Shown here in pieces: positions 1 to 10,967 of a DNA stretch of 64,000 nt (position 1 is the stretch's first letter; every line of letters begins with the position of its first letter). Below the pieces are notes generated by a model, which was not told the DNA's origin, did no database searches, and saw only the letters and a program-made list of their open reading frames with translations. The DNA lies in assembly GCA_022010095.1 (NCBI GenBank), contig CP091739.1, positions 682,001 to 746,000 of the forward strand, written 5' to 3'. Source of the stretch: Clostridium sp. Lineage in GTDB: Bacteria; Bacillota_I; Bacilli_A; RF39; UBA660. A program made the position numbers and the translations under genes.

Positions 1-609
1 CATTTTCTAATTCTTTTTTTCGCTCTTATAAACATTTGTATCTCTTGATAATGTAGTTCCCTCTGTTATAAGTAAATCAACATTTCCAATAGATTTTTAA
101 ATTCTCTATTGTTTCATTTCCTTTTCTTCCATGAAATCTATAATCTCCTGTATGTAGTATTTTTTTACCTTCACTCTCAATTAAATACATACAAGAATTA
201 TAAGCAGAATGATCAACTCTATATGGTGTTATACTAATATCACCTATTATAATTTTTATTTGATTTATTTTTTTAATTTAAAAAGTATTAACTTTTTCTA
301 TTTATTTTTTTCATTCCACAAAAAAATCACAAGTTATAGCATAAATCTTAAACGTATCTTCATCTATATATATTGGAATATCTTTTATTTATTTTTATCA
401 ATTAAGCCTATATGATCACTATGACTATGTGTTATAAAAACTGCATCATATTTAGACTTACCATAAGTTAATCCATCTATTTGAGTTAACTCCTTGGTCT
501 CATCTAAATCACTTCCAAAATCAATTAAAAATTTTTTTGATTCTTTACTTATAATTTCTGTTACACATCCACCTATTTGATTAGTTCCTTTAATTATTCT
601 TACTTTCAA
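1..609 (-). CDS. MBL-fold exonuclease-like hydrolase (5' part, runs off window)
   Basis: Metallo-beta-lactamase-fold hydrolase of the RNA-processing exonuclease type. The N-terminal half shows the metal motif THSHSDHIGL around residue 60; after a frameshift near 395 the reading continues to HTGDYRFHGRKG, the second metal-binding block, before the window edge. The start is a TTG at 609 with a strong AGGAGGT seven bases upstream; no nearer ATG fits. The stop codon of the upstream PolC-like gene lies inside this Shine-Dalgarno sequence, so the gene is in the same transcription unit as the 0.6-6.3 kb cassette. At least three frameshifts lie in T-rich stretches. Substrate unknown; nuclease action is family inference. 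Confidence 0.75.
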
Positions 610-611
610 AA

Positions 612-2356
612 TTACCTCCTAATTTTTATTATATCACCAATTACTCCACAATTCTTTTTTTCTTTAATAATTAAATCTAATATTATTTGTAATTTATCTT
701 CACCTAATACTCTATAGTTTTTCCTTTTAATTTTTTTCTATATTTCCCATACATATTAATTTTTATATTTAAACTAGGATGTTCTTTTTTTAAAAAAATT
801 CTAATGCTCTATTCATTTTTATCAATCATATATTTATAATCTTTTTAATTTGTTATCACTATAAATTGTATATTCACAAGTATATTTTTATTGTATCATT
901 AGGAATATTAAAAAAATATTTGTTATATAGTTAGCTCCATTATTTTTTTAAATATAAATACTCTTCATCTGTATAACTTAAGTTACCTTTTTAATTCTTT
1001 CTTATGAATATAATAACTAATTAGTTTATTATTTCCTTTATCATAAACATAATAACCATCATCTAATAAATATAAACTATAATTAAGTCCTCTAAATACT
1101 CAATAGTTTTTTTATTACTTTCTTTTAAATCATAATAATGAAAAAAACACAATTATACATTTTTTTAGTTCATACATATCAGTTAATAATTGCACCAATA
1201 TATTTGAAATATCATAACCAATTACAAAAGTTTTTATTTATAAAATTTATTAATTCACTAATAGTTTCTCTTTTATATTTATACTTTAGAGTTGATACCA
1301 TATCACTATTTATCTTTATACATTCTATACATTTATTTCTTTTTATATTTTTTTAAATTCATAAACACATATTCTCTCACCACTAGTTATCTCCTTCATA
1401 AGACTTTATTACTTTTACCGTATTCTTTTAGGATAATAAAATTTATAAAATGATAACCAATAAATAATAATCGCTCTAGTGATACATATACTTCTTGGCC
1501 ATAAATAAGATATTTTTTCTAGTACATTTATATATTCAAACTCAATATTATATTTTTAATAAATACTCTTTATATTTATCCCATGTCTTTCTATAACTAC
1601 TTACACAACACTTATAAATAAATTTTTGTAATAAGAAAAAGTATCTTCTTTTTTTATATGATGTTTTTTTATGATCTCTAGTATAAGGAAACGCGTTAAG
1701 ATTATAACTTAAAAAAATCAGTATCACCTATATTAAAAATCAGATTGTATCAAAGAATAAATATTTGCAAGTTTATCAATTGAGTCTATATCATATATAT
1801 TAAATAAATTCTTTTTTTGAATCTCTTCTATATAACAATACTTCACTCAAATCTAAATTCTTATATACATTAATATCACCTAAATTTATTTTTACCTCTT
1901 TCTATCTTTTGTTTCTCTTTCTAATAGTTCAAGTTTATAAGCATAACTATTTATTTCTAAAGAAATTCCATATCTTTTTTTAACTCATTAATATTAAATT
2001 CATCAGATATTTCTATACTTTTTCACAAAAATCACTTTCAAATAATCATAAATAATCTGAAAATAATCTTTTGAAACTCCACAATAAAATGTCATATCTT
2101 CTCTTAAATCATTTAATAAATTATATTTAATTGGATTCACAAAAGTCATACCAAGTAAATAATCAATATATGAAGAACCACTTATTCTATCTATTATAAT
2201 TCTATTGTCTTTTTTTAGCTTTCTCTACAATTTTATAAACTAGTAAATAATTATTCTCTAGCTTTTTTTCATATATAATTTTTTTATCTCTGAGTTATAT
2301 TTTTCTAAAACATATTCAGGAATTTTAACATCATATAATTCATTTAATTTATTCAT
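612..2356 (-). CDS. second PolC-like protein (palm-to-C-terminal region only), frameshifted
   Basis: Heavily frameshifted reading of about 580 residues. Pieces line up by eye with the C-terminal half of Gram-positive DNA polymerase III PolC: RISGSSYIDYLLGMTFVNP (near 2110-2210) against the PolC GSRGSVGSS...ITEVNP block, LDLSEVLLYRRDS against the LSEVIGCRDD block, and EKISYLWPRS followed by YKFYYP (near 1480-1560) against KIKYMFPKAHA...YFKVHHP. The catalytic PDIDLNF block is not recognisable (nearest is EISDEFNINE) and there is no PHP or exonuclease domain. ATG at 2356 lies 10 bp after the stop of the preceding PolC-like gene; the RBS is weak. It ends inside the RBS of the MBL gene. Not the essential replicase, which would keep its motifs. 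Similarity is visual, not a search result. Confidence 0.5.
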
Positions 2357-2366
2357 AGTTATTTTT

Positions 2367-5210
2367 TTAAATTACCAAGTCTTTTTCATTTACTAGTACC
2401 CTCTACTATAATTCTTTTTGTAAACGATACTATATTTAATATTTCTTTCATACATTTCTAATAATATTTCTAATAATTTATATTCTTCAATTTCACTTAC
2501 ACATAAATTATCTTTATTACTATTTTTCTAATTCATAATATCTATTTTTTTAATATCCATTATTTCATAACAATAAACTTTTTTTCATTCAACACATTAT
2601 AATTAATATTCTTTAATATCTCAAAATAGTATTCAACAGGATAATATAATTTATAATATATAAGAATATATGATATTTTTAAATTTTATTTAATATGAAT
2701 GCTCTTGATAATAAAGTTTTTTTCCACTTTCTCTTAAAGAATTAATAACATTAAATATATCTACCTCTTCTAAAAAAATCTACTTTTTTTAAATCAATAT
2801 ACAAATCATCTTCTAATATATTATTACCTACTAAAACTTTAACTAAATCATTAATCCATATATTATGTATATTAACAAGTTTATTTTTCTAATTTTTGCA
2901 TCATCAAAATGCCTTATATTTAAAGTACCAGTATTTCTATTTAATATGGTAAATCTGCAACCAAACTCTTCTGTATTTCTAAATAAATTAAATACTTTTT
3001 TTCATCATTACACTCACTAACAACATAATTGGTTTTGTTAATTAAATTATTTATCTTTTTCTATATCATCATTTAATCTAAAAACTTATATTAACAAAAT
3101 TATTTTTTTAAATCTTTATAATCATAATATGTATTTTTTTATAAAAAGTATTATCTTTTATATACGGAATAAAAATTCATATCTCTAGGTATTAAATAAA
3201 ATGAACTAAATGTAGTCTTAGTAAATAATGGAATATCTTTAAGTACACTACATATATAATCTTTATCTTTAGAATCAAAAATATACTTTTTCATAATCTC
3301 ATAATGCTTAATTATTCTTGGTATATTAGAATCATTCAATTTAAAAATAATAGTTACATCTTACCAATTCATCCTTATAATTATCCATAATAAACTTAAA
3401 TAACTTTTTTTATAATAGAATTTTTTTCTGATACTATAAATTCTATTTTTAGGTATTTCACTAAAGAATAATTCATAAGGTAATCTATATGGCTCAGTCT
3501 CAATAATATTCAACACATATGCCACTAAAGAATTATTTATAAAACCATCTAATTGATAATATTGTTTTTTTCACTCTTTATATATTTACTAACACTTATC
3601 AAGAACTTATAAACATATGTATAATTTAATTCTTTTTATTAACTTTAATTCTTCATTTAACCTTTTTTTAAAATTTTTTAAACTAGGATTTTTTTATATT
3701 TAATATTAAAAACTATCTCTCACTAACATTTCAAATTCATTAAAATCATCTATATTAGTTATATAAAATTTATCATCATTAATTATTATTCTATCCAAAT
3801 TGTCAAAGATCATATTAGAGTTTTTTTGATTACTATATCTTCATCATCAAACTCTTTTTAATAAACTTTTTAGTATCTTTGTATATTCTACACTCAGAAT
3901 TATTATCTATCTTTTTGATGAAAAATATAATACCTTCTTTTGCCAGTATTTCATCATTAGATAACGCATTAGGCATATTTGAATATATAAGTTTTTTTCT
4001 TTATAATTTTTTTAAGTTTAGAAACATGCTTTTTTTATAATTAATTTCTATATAATCAAAAAAATAGATAAATCTAATTCTAAACTTTTTATCATTTGCT
4101 ATAATACCTACTAACAAATCATCTCTATATTTTTAATACTTCTTCAATAGATATTCTTTTTATTATATTCGTTTATATACTTAGTCATTATTTCATATAA
4201 ATTGTTTAATCCATTTTTGATTTTTTTAACAACTATTACTATATTAGATTCTATATTTTCAATTATTGAAGTTATTTCCACACCGTAACATATTTTAATA
4301 TCTTCAAAACTATTATCTTCTTCACATAATTTCTTATAAATATTTTCTATTTTTAGGAAAAACTAATTATAGAATCTTTTATCAACAAAAAAATAACACC
4401 TCTTTCATTATTTTTCCTTTTATATTCCATAATAATGCCTCAATATCTATAGTTGAATCTTTATCTAAACTATATTTTTGTCTTAATATGTAACTCTACT
4501 TTATTCATACTTTTTTTCATCACTTCCATTAAAAAGAATAACATAGTTAATATTCATCTTTCCTAAACGACAAAAATAGAGATTGTTTTTCTCTATTTAT
4601 AGACATATTCAAACTATTTAACTACCAAATAAAGTACCATTCATTTAAAGTGTAATCATATCCAATATTATGATAAATGTCATTAAGTTCATTCATATAT
4701 CTTTGAACCTTCTTTTTTTATTTATATTTAATTCATTACATATTTTATCAGTCTTAATATTTTTTTGTAATCTTTAAGATAACTATAAAATTTATTTAAT
4801 TTATTAAGTTTATTACCACTTAATAATTGTTTAAACTCAACTTTTTTTATTATCTTTATATTTATCCCATTCTTCACTAAATTGAAAAAGAATAATCATT
4901 AAAAAAATATCTCTATTTACTTTTTTTCAAATCTATTCCATTTATTATATTTCCATTTATAGCTTTTTATTATATATTAATATTCTTTCAAACTTATTAA
5001 ATGACTTTCTATACCTCTTATCAAGTAAAACCGAATCATTATTATTACTATTATCGATTATTAACATATAACCCTGATATAAAAATAGCTTCGCTAATAC
5101 TATTGCAAAAAAATGAACTTCACCACTTTCTATAATAGGATAACTTATACTATTTCTTTCTTCTTCATTAAATCCAACTATAACAACATTCTTTTTTTAA
5201 ATTTATTCAT
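2367..5210 (-). CDS. divergent PolC-like DNA polymerase III protein with degenerate PHP domain
   Basis: About 950 residues after frame repair. In order I read: an unrecognised N-terminal domain (KNVVIVGFNEEER), an OB-like stretch, a PHP-like block VELHIKTKYSLDKDSTIDIE...RGVIFFVDKR, YGVEITS, NIVIVVKKIKNGLNNLYEIM, RDDLLVG, FFDYIEI, NSNMIFDNLDRIIIND, a palm entry with RLNEELKLI and NNSLVAYVLN, KTTFSSFYLIPRDMNFYSVY, then KISYILIYYKLYYPVEYY and KLLEILLEMYERN. Each has a counterpart at the same order in PolC. The exonuclease domain normally inserted in the PHP domain is absent, the PHP HLHTK has become HIKTK and TDHG has become VDKR, and the RGSxGSS palm motif is lost. ATG at 5210 follows AGAGGA. 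Probably a non-catalytic or altered paralogue; frame breaks are numerous. Confidence 0.6.
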
Positions 5211-5219
5211 GCGTTTCCT

Positions 5220-6289
5220 CTAAAAAAATTTATTTAATGGCATTCCTTTTTTTCTAATAATATTTTTAGTATTACAAGAACCAACTATAATAGTATTTTT
5301 TTCCATTCTTTATAATTTTTTTATATTTACTTTTTTTCTTTTTAAATTTAGATAATAATCTTCTTCTTAAATCTTCTTCAGTTTCATTATCAAAGCCACA
5401 AACTATAATAATATCAGGTGACTCACTAAAATCTATATTATCAAGAATATTTCTTACATTCTTAATATCTAATAATTTATGTTCCACTTTAAATTCAAGA
5501 TTAAACTTAACGTATTTTTATAAAACGTTCTTTTTTTCTTTTTAAATTAGAATTATATAATTTACTAAAGTTTAAAGTATCGATTATATGATCTCCTATA
5601 TTTGATGAATCGCCATTCACAGAAGTATTAACATTTTTCCTTTTAATTCAATAAACACCACTCTATATTTATCATTACATTTCTTTAATGCAACTAAATC
5701 AGCTTTAATAGTTTTTCCAGCATTATCTTTATCAGGTTGAGCATCAAAACTATGTTTATATTCAGTATCAAAAAAACTATATAATCATTTCTATCATTAT
5801 CATATGCATATGTAAATTCTTGTTTAAATGTTTCTTCTTTTCTAGAATCTTTATAACTTTCAAAAAAACTTTGCACAACTCATCTAATAAACTTTTTAAA
5901 ATCATACTTTTTTTATTTCATTATCATATATTTTAGCGCTTAATATATTATTCTTTTTGTTATCTATTTTTCCACTCGTTATACTTAGAAGTATCAAAAT
6001 TATATTTACTTATAAATTCTATTAATTTATCCAACTCCTCTTCACTATATAAAAAAAGCAGTATTAAGATTAAAACTCATAACGTAATTATTAACATTCC
6101 TTTTTTATATTTATACCTCTACCATAAGAATATAATGTTATCTTATTATCACGAATAGTTAAATTATATTTTTTTCTTTATTGTTTTCTAAGTATTTAAA
6201 TAAATTATCTAAATCTCCATTATTAATAGAATTTATGAATCTTTTTATCACTTATAAATCTTCCTTTTTAACACAATTTCTTCGTTCAT
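5220..6289 (-). CDS. PD-(D/E)XK nuclease-like protein, first gene of the cassette
   Basis: About 340 residues after repairing several frameshifts. The middle carries KADLVALKKCNDKYRVVFI followed by ELKG, which fits motifs II and III (D...ExK) of the PD-(D/E)XK nuclease fold, preceded by a candidate upstream acidic region (FDTEYKHSFDAQPDKD). A lysine-rich C-terminal part contains DIIIVCGFDNETEEDLRRR. The start at 6289 is supported by AAGGAGG spaced 7 bases. The next gene begins 10 bp after its stop, so it is operonic with the two PolC-like genes. I do not recognise the family; a DNase role in a defence or repair module is inference. Confidence 0.5.
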
Positions 6290-6317
6290 TTTATTCCTCC
6301 TTAAATAGATTATAGCA

Positions 6318-6352
6318 TAAAAAAAATACTTAGATTATTATTCTAAGTATTC
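6318..6352 (-). terminator. intrinsic terminator after the dacF-like gene
   Basis: Ten-base inverted repeat AATACTTAGA/TCTAAGTATT around a seven-base loop, followed on the minus strand by eight Ts. One of the few eight-base runs in the window. Confidence 0.85.
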
Positions 6353-6357
6353 TTTAC

Positions 6358-7554
6358 TAAATTCTTTTTAAGTTATTTTTTTCTTATAATACCAGTAATT
6401 ATATCTTTTTAAATTACTAAAAAAATATCTTTAAAAAAATGTTGCTTTCTTTACTTCATCGTGAATTACTAAATCATAAGTATAAGTATTATTATCATAT
6501 TTTTAATATTAGCTTTCCTACTTTACTTCCTTTTTTTCTATAGGTGCTTTTTGCATCATTAAGTTTTTACTTCAGTAGTATATTTTTATATCTTTTTCTA
6601 TCTTTATCAACAATAATTTTTTTATATCATTCTCTAAATAATATTTATAATTTCTATTTTTCACTACCTTTTTATATTTATTACTCCAGAATAATCTTTC
6701 TTATTCAATATAGTTTCACTACCATACATACTATATCCATATTCCATCATACCTATTGTATCACTACTTCTATTATCTTTTTGTATTACTTTTTTCATAA
6801 CTACACTAATAAGTCTCATATTATTTTTTTATTCATAGTTGCAGTTAAACAATAACCTGCTTTATCAGTATAACCAGTTTTAAGTCCATCTATTCCTTTA
6901 TAAAAATTTAATTAATTTATTAGTATTCACAAGCCAATGATTCTCTCCTGAAACATTAATATATTCATCAAATGTACTTGATATTTTTAATCGCAAGTTC
7001 ATGTTTAACGAGTTCTCGTGCCATAAGTGCCATATCATATGCAGTTGTTAAATGACCATCTTCATCAAGCCCATGAGGATTTTTAAATGTAGTATTTTTG
7101 CATCCAAGTTCTCTTGCTCTATCATTCATCATATTAACAAAATTTTCAACTGTACCACCCATACTTTTCAGCAAGTGCAACCGCCGCATCATTCGCAGAA
7201 GCAATACCTATTCCTTTTTAATAAATCATGTACTTTTTACATTACTTCCTGCTTCAACATATATTTGAGTTCCACCCATACTTTGTGCTCTTTTAGAAAT
7301 AAGAACATCATCATCAAGATTAAGTTTTCCACTTTCAATTGCTTCCATCGCAAGTAACATAGTCATTATCTTAGTCATAGAAGCAGGAGCCATTTTCTTA
7401 TCCTTATCTTTTTCTCAAATAATATTTTTACCTGTACTTGCTTCAATTAATATAGCACTCTCACTATTTTTTTAGCAAGTCCAATATCAACCGCACCAAC
7501 ATTACTCATCAAAAAAATAAACATAAAACAAAAATATAAAAAGATTTTTTTCAT
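6358..7554 (-). CDS. dacF: D-alanyl-D-alanine carboxypeptidase (S11, DacF/PBP5 type)
   Basis: Penicillin-binding serine carboxypeptidase that trims the terminal D-Ala of peptidoglycan pentapeptides outside the membrane. All three active-site motifs are seen in order: SMTK (SxxK) about residue 55, SAND (SxN type) about residue 115, and KTG about residue 220. An N-terminal hydrophobic signal peptide (start MKKIFLYFCF) is present. ATG 7554 has GGTGA eight bases upstream. Several frameshifts in A/T runs split the reading; the C-terminal family domain is only partly readable and the exact stop is approximate, just before the terminator. Confidence 0.85.
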
Positions 7555-7617
7555 ACATTATTTCACCAATAAATAATATGCATTTAAAAAAATCTTTTTA
7601 AACATTAATTCTTCATT

Positions 7618-8803
7618 TTATAGAAATTTTTGTTTCTCAAATCCACATTTTTTTAGCAAATTCTAAAACACTATCTTTTTCCCATTAAATAATCATCTTT
7701 TTATAGTTTTAACATAGTAATCAGGAAAAAACATAACTGGTTCAAATTCACTACCATTAAGACTTCTTATATCATCTTTATTTGAAATTCTTAAATCTTT
7801 TATTGGATTTAAATAACACGTAGAAATTGTAAAATTAAAACCCTCTATGTCTATCCTACATTGTTCACCATACGAATTTAATGGTGTACCTATCTCTTCT
7901 CCTACTGTAGTAGCGCCCAAATTTATTAATTCAATAAGACATAATCTAGCTGAAGAAAACACTTTATAATCTGTTAATACAATTATATCTTTATTCACAT
8001 GTTCATTCAAAAAAATGAAACTAAAAGGCTTATTTAGCAAAAGAATTTCCACCAATATTTCCTCTTAAATCAATTATAATTCTATCAATATCTTTTTAAA
8101 TCTAAACTTCTAAGTGATTCAATTGATTCAAATATCTTCTCTTTATATTCATTTTTGAATTGAACTATGATTATATATTAATACATTATCTTCTATTCTA
8201 TAAGTTCCTGGATTACCATAGTAATACTCATCTATACTAAATTTTTTTCATAAGTGTCATTTCGATCTTCTTTACTAAATTTTTCTAACTATTATTTTAC
8301 CATTAACATCTTTAAACTTAAAATTTAAAAAGAGTACTATTTCTTAAAGATGGTAAACAAAATAACAAATTTAAATCAAATAAAAGCCTTTTTCAAGTTC
8401 ATATCTTCTTTTTACCATCTGTACCATATATAATTATATTATCAAGTTCTCTTAATATATCATTAATATCAACATCATTTATTGATTCTAACTTACTTCC
8501 TTTCATTTTTTTCAGGATAATTAACAATTACTTCATCATCAAATATTCTATAATTGTAGGGGAGAATATAAGCTTTTGACCTATATTTAGTATGTGAATC
8601 ATCTACACCATCTAATCTTTTGATAATAAAATCCATAAAATATTTAAATGAATAATCATCATTTACTTTAAGTTCTAATAATAAATGCTTACATATTTTT
8701 TTCCAATTCTATTAAACTAATATTATGCCAAGGATTAACATGTAACTTTTTCATACTCACTTAAAAAAATTTCTTTAATATATTTTTGATAATATTCATT
8801 CAT
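7618..8803 (-). CDS. S41-like peptidase (tail-specific protease fold), cytoplasmic
   Basis: About 390 residues after frame repair. The C-terminal half has IIIDLRGNIGGNS, a typical S41 strand-turn, then IIVLTDYKVFSSARLCLIEL, in which the SSA serine sits where the S41 nucleophile lies, and ATTVGEEIGTPLNSYGE. No signal peptide or PDZ domain is visible, so it is likely an intracellular S41 homologue. ATG 8803 follows AAGGAG. It ends TTTCTATAA at 7618. Substrate unknown. Several frame breaks between 8050 and 8720. Confidence 0.65.
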
Positions 8804-8885
8804 ATAATTAGTCACTCCTTATCAAAGATTATATCAATTTTTTTCAATAAAAAGTCTTTATTTTTAATAAAAATCATATCAAAAT

Positions 8886-8915
8886 AAAAAAAGAGAATTT
8901 TTCCTTCTCTTTCTA
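8886..8915 (-). terminator. intrinsic terminator after the SPFH gene
   Basis: AGAGAA/TTCTCT hairpin followed by a T-run on the minus strand, about 90 bp after the SPFH stop. Confidence 0.7.
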
Positions 8916-8998
8916 AGTTTTTATAATTATATACAAACATAACCTGAAAATTTTTCTAAATCACAATTATTATCTTCAAAAAAATTGATACATCCTTT

Positions 8999-9787
8999 TT
9001 AATTATCTTTTTTAGTTATTTTCTTAATTACATCTTCACTAATGCTTTTACCTTTTATAGCCTCTAGTACTTCAATTGGTAAACAGAATATAATTGTATT
9101 TGATTGATCACTACTTATATCATTAATAGTTGATAATGTTCTTAGATGTAATGCTCCTGGTGTACTAGACATAGTTTCAGCAGCAATGGCTAAATTTTTA
9201 GATGCTTCAACTTCACCTTTTGCTTTAGTTAAGATTGCTTCCTTTTCTCTTTCAGCTTCTGCAGCCTTAGCAATTACTCTCTTCATTTCTTCAGGAAGAC
9301 TAACATCTTTAAGTTCAACATTCTCTACTTTAATCCCCATGGATCTGTAGCTTCATCAATAATCTTACATATTTCAACAGAAATCTTTTCACGTTCACCA
9401 AGTAACTCATTTAAAGATACACTACCTACTACATTTCTCATAGTAGTTTGAGCAAGTTGACTAACTGCATAATAGAAATTCTCAACTTCAAGAATAGCTT
9501 TTGAAGCATCAAATATCTTATAGTAAATAACAGCATTGATTCTAACTGAAACATTATCTTTTGTAATAGCATCTTGTTCTGGAACATCTACTGCTTTAGT
9601 TCTTATATCAATCTTCTTATAAGATTCAAATATAGGTAAAAACTAAATTCCATCCCGAGTTGCATTATTTTTACTAAATTTACCCTTACTAAATTTAACT
9701 CCTCTTTCATATTCATCAATTTGTACAATACTTCTAAGTAATATAATTACTACTATAATAACAATAAACCAAAAATAAATAATCCAT
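8999..9787 (-). CDS. SPFH/band-7 membrane protein (slipin type)
   Basis: Membrane-anchored SPFH-domain protein. After frame repair it begins with one hydrophobic segment (IVIIVVIILLRSIVQ), then the band-7 domain with VPEQDAITKDNVSVRINAV and a charged alpha-helical tail (AKAAEAEREKEAILTKAKGE). These proteins scaffold membrane microdomains and often partner with NfeD proteins; no NfeD gene is adjacent. ATG 9787 follows GAGAGGTG. Two frame breaks near 9345 and 9645. It is followed by 200 bp containing its terminator. Confidence 0.85.
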
Positions 9788-9832
9788 ATAACACCTCTCT
9801 ATATAAATTATATCAAAATTAAAGAAAGAATA

Positions 9833-10189
9833 CTATAATTCTTTCTTTAAAATAACATTATCATGAACATTATAATTACAATCAGTTTTTACTTTATATT
9901 CTGAATCAATAATTCCTTTAGATACAACTATATTATTTAAACAATATTTATCAATTGTATCAGTGTATTCTATGTAATCGTTAAGTATTAATTCATCAAC
10001 ATTAATAACAACAGAATATCCTACATTTGGCATTAAATCTTTATCGTTAACATATGTTTTAGTCGCACTAAGTAATTCTTTTTCAATATTTTTATATACT
10101 TTATCTTCATCTTTTTTACCAAGATAAACTAGAAATCCACATATAAGCACAACTATTGTTCCCCAGACTGCCATAATTGTTTTATTCAT
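9833..10189 (-). CDS. short exported protein, paralogue of the next gene, pilin-like
   Basis: Intact 118-codon gene. One N-terminal hydrophobic segment (residues 5-23, TIMAVWGTIVVLICGFLVYL) is followed by an extracytoplasmic domain. The C-terminal pattern, KYCLNN...YKVKTDCNYNV, with two cysteines about 25 residues apart, resembles the neighbouring 10189-10614 product, so the two look like paralogues. Its ATG overlaps the stop of that gene (TAATGA), implying translational coupling. No canonical prepilin cleavage motif. Function not recognised; a minor pseudopilin is one possibility. Confidence 0.6.
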   Translation of the reverse strand: MNKTIMAVWGTIVVLICGFLVYLGKKDEDKVYKNIEKELLSATKTYVNDKDLMPNVGYSVVINVDELILNDYIEYTDTIDKYCLNNIVVSKGIIDSEYKVKTDCNYNVHDNVILKKEL

Positions 10190-10614
10190 TATTCATTACT
10201 TCTTTCATATCCACTAGTTGTATAACCACTACATCTAATGTATGGAACTATTGTAGATGTATCATTATTTACAATTACTTTTGAATAACCCTTACACTCT
10301 CTATCATTTTTATCATATAATTTAGAAATATAACCACCACTATACAAAGTAGATAGTTTAATGATAACAATGTCTTCAGTGTTATCATTATATTTAACAT
10401 TATAATATTCACGAGTAGCCACTCTTAACTTATCTTCAAGTCCTTCATAAAATAAAGTATTATTTTTCAGTAATAGGTTCTTTAATAATAGGATTATCAT
10501 TTTTTTACCTAATAAACCAAATTTATTAGCGCCTATACAAGCAACGGCTAAACATATAACAAATAATAATATAATTAACAATTCAACACGAAGTCCCCAA
10601 CCATTCTTATTCAT
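10189..10614 (-). CDS. pseudopilin-like exported protein
   Basis: Single-pass protein of 141 residues. The N-terminus NGWGLRVELLIILLFVICL places a glycine and a glutamate just before a long hydrophobic helix, reminiscent of type IV prepilins although the spacing is not exact. The C-terminal domain has two cysteines (DRECKGY...YIRCSGY) matching those of its downstream paralogue. A possible small indel near 10500 follows the helix. ATG 10614 lies after an AAAAGGTGA sequence. No pilus ATPase or prepilin peptidase gene is in the window, so a pilus role is inference. Confidence 0.6.
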   Translation of the reverse strand: MNKNGWGLRVELLIILLFVICLAVACIGANKFGLLGKKMIILLLKNLLLKNNTLFYEGLEDKLRVATREYYNVKYNDNTEDIVIIKLSTLYSGGYISKLYDKNDRECKGYSKVIVNNDTSTIVPYIRCSGYTTSGYERSNE

Positions 10615-10662
10615 AAAATCACCTTTTTCTACCTTAATTATATATTAATATTTAATTTTTTT

Positions 10663-10967
10663 CTATAATAATTCAATAATTTTTACTTTTTTTATATCTT
10701 CATCATTAACATTTTTTTAAGTATTTCTATTATTTTTAGAATTTCTATCATTAATTTTTTTAATATTTTTTTCATAATTAATAATTTTTATCATTTATTT
10801 GATTTAGATATTTTTGATGCATATGCCTTACTTACTTTATATAAATCAGCAATTTCTTGCATAGAATAATCTTCAAAGTAATAATATTCAAAGTAATTTC
10901 TTTCTTTTTCACTTAATAATTCTTTATATATTTCATATAAAGTAGTTATGTATTCTCTATTATCCAT
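10663..10967 (-). CDS. ylxM: YlxM-family DNA-binding protein
   Basis: About 100 residues. The readable N-terminal part, MDNREYITTLYEIYKELLSE then DYSMQEIADLYKVSKAYASK, is a helix-turn-helix of the YlxM/SecB-regulator type (UPF0122), which accompanies ftsY and ffh in Firmicutes. Its ATG overlaps the ftsY stop (TAATG), so it is translated after ftsY. One or two frame breaks in A-runs interrupt the C-terminal half. ffh is not in the next stretch. Confidence 0.8.

Noticed and set aside
612..5210. Essential replicative polC of the organism
   Set aside because: PHP and palm signatures are substituted, the exonuclease is missing and a second half-length copy follows. Indel errors alone cannot change these residues.
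6544..6855. 103-codon plus-strand hydrophobic ORF
   Set aside because: Opposite the C-terminal part of the carboxypeptidase; Phe/Tyr/Ile-rich composition is the usual shadow of Lys/Asn-rich coding.
7052..7357. 101-codon plus-strand ORF opposite the D,D-carboxypeptidase
   Set aside because: The minus strand carries SMTK, SAND and KTG motifs; the plus ORF has no recognisable content.
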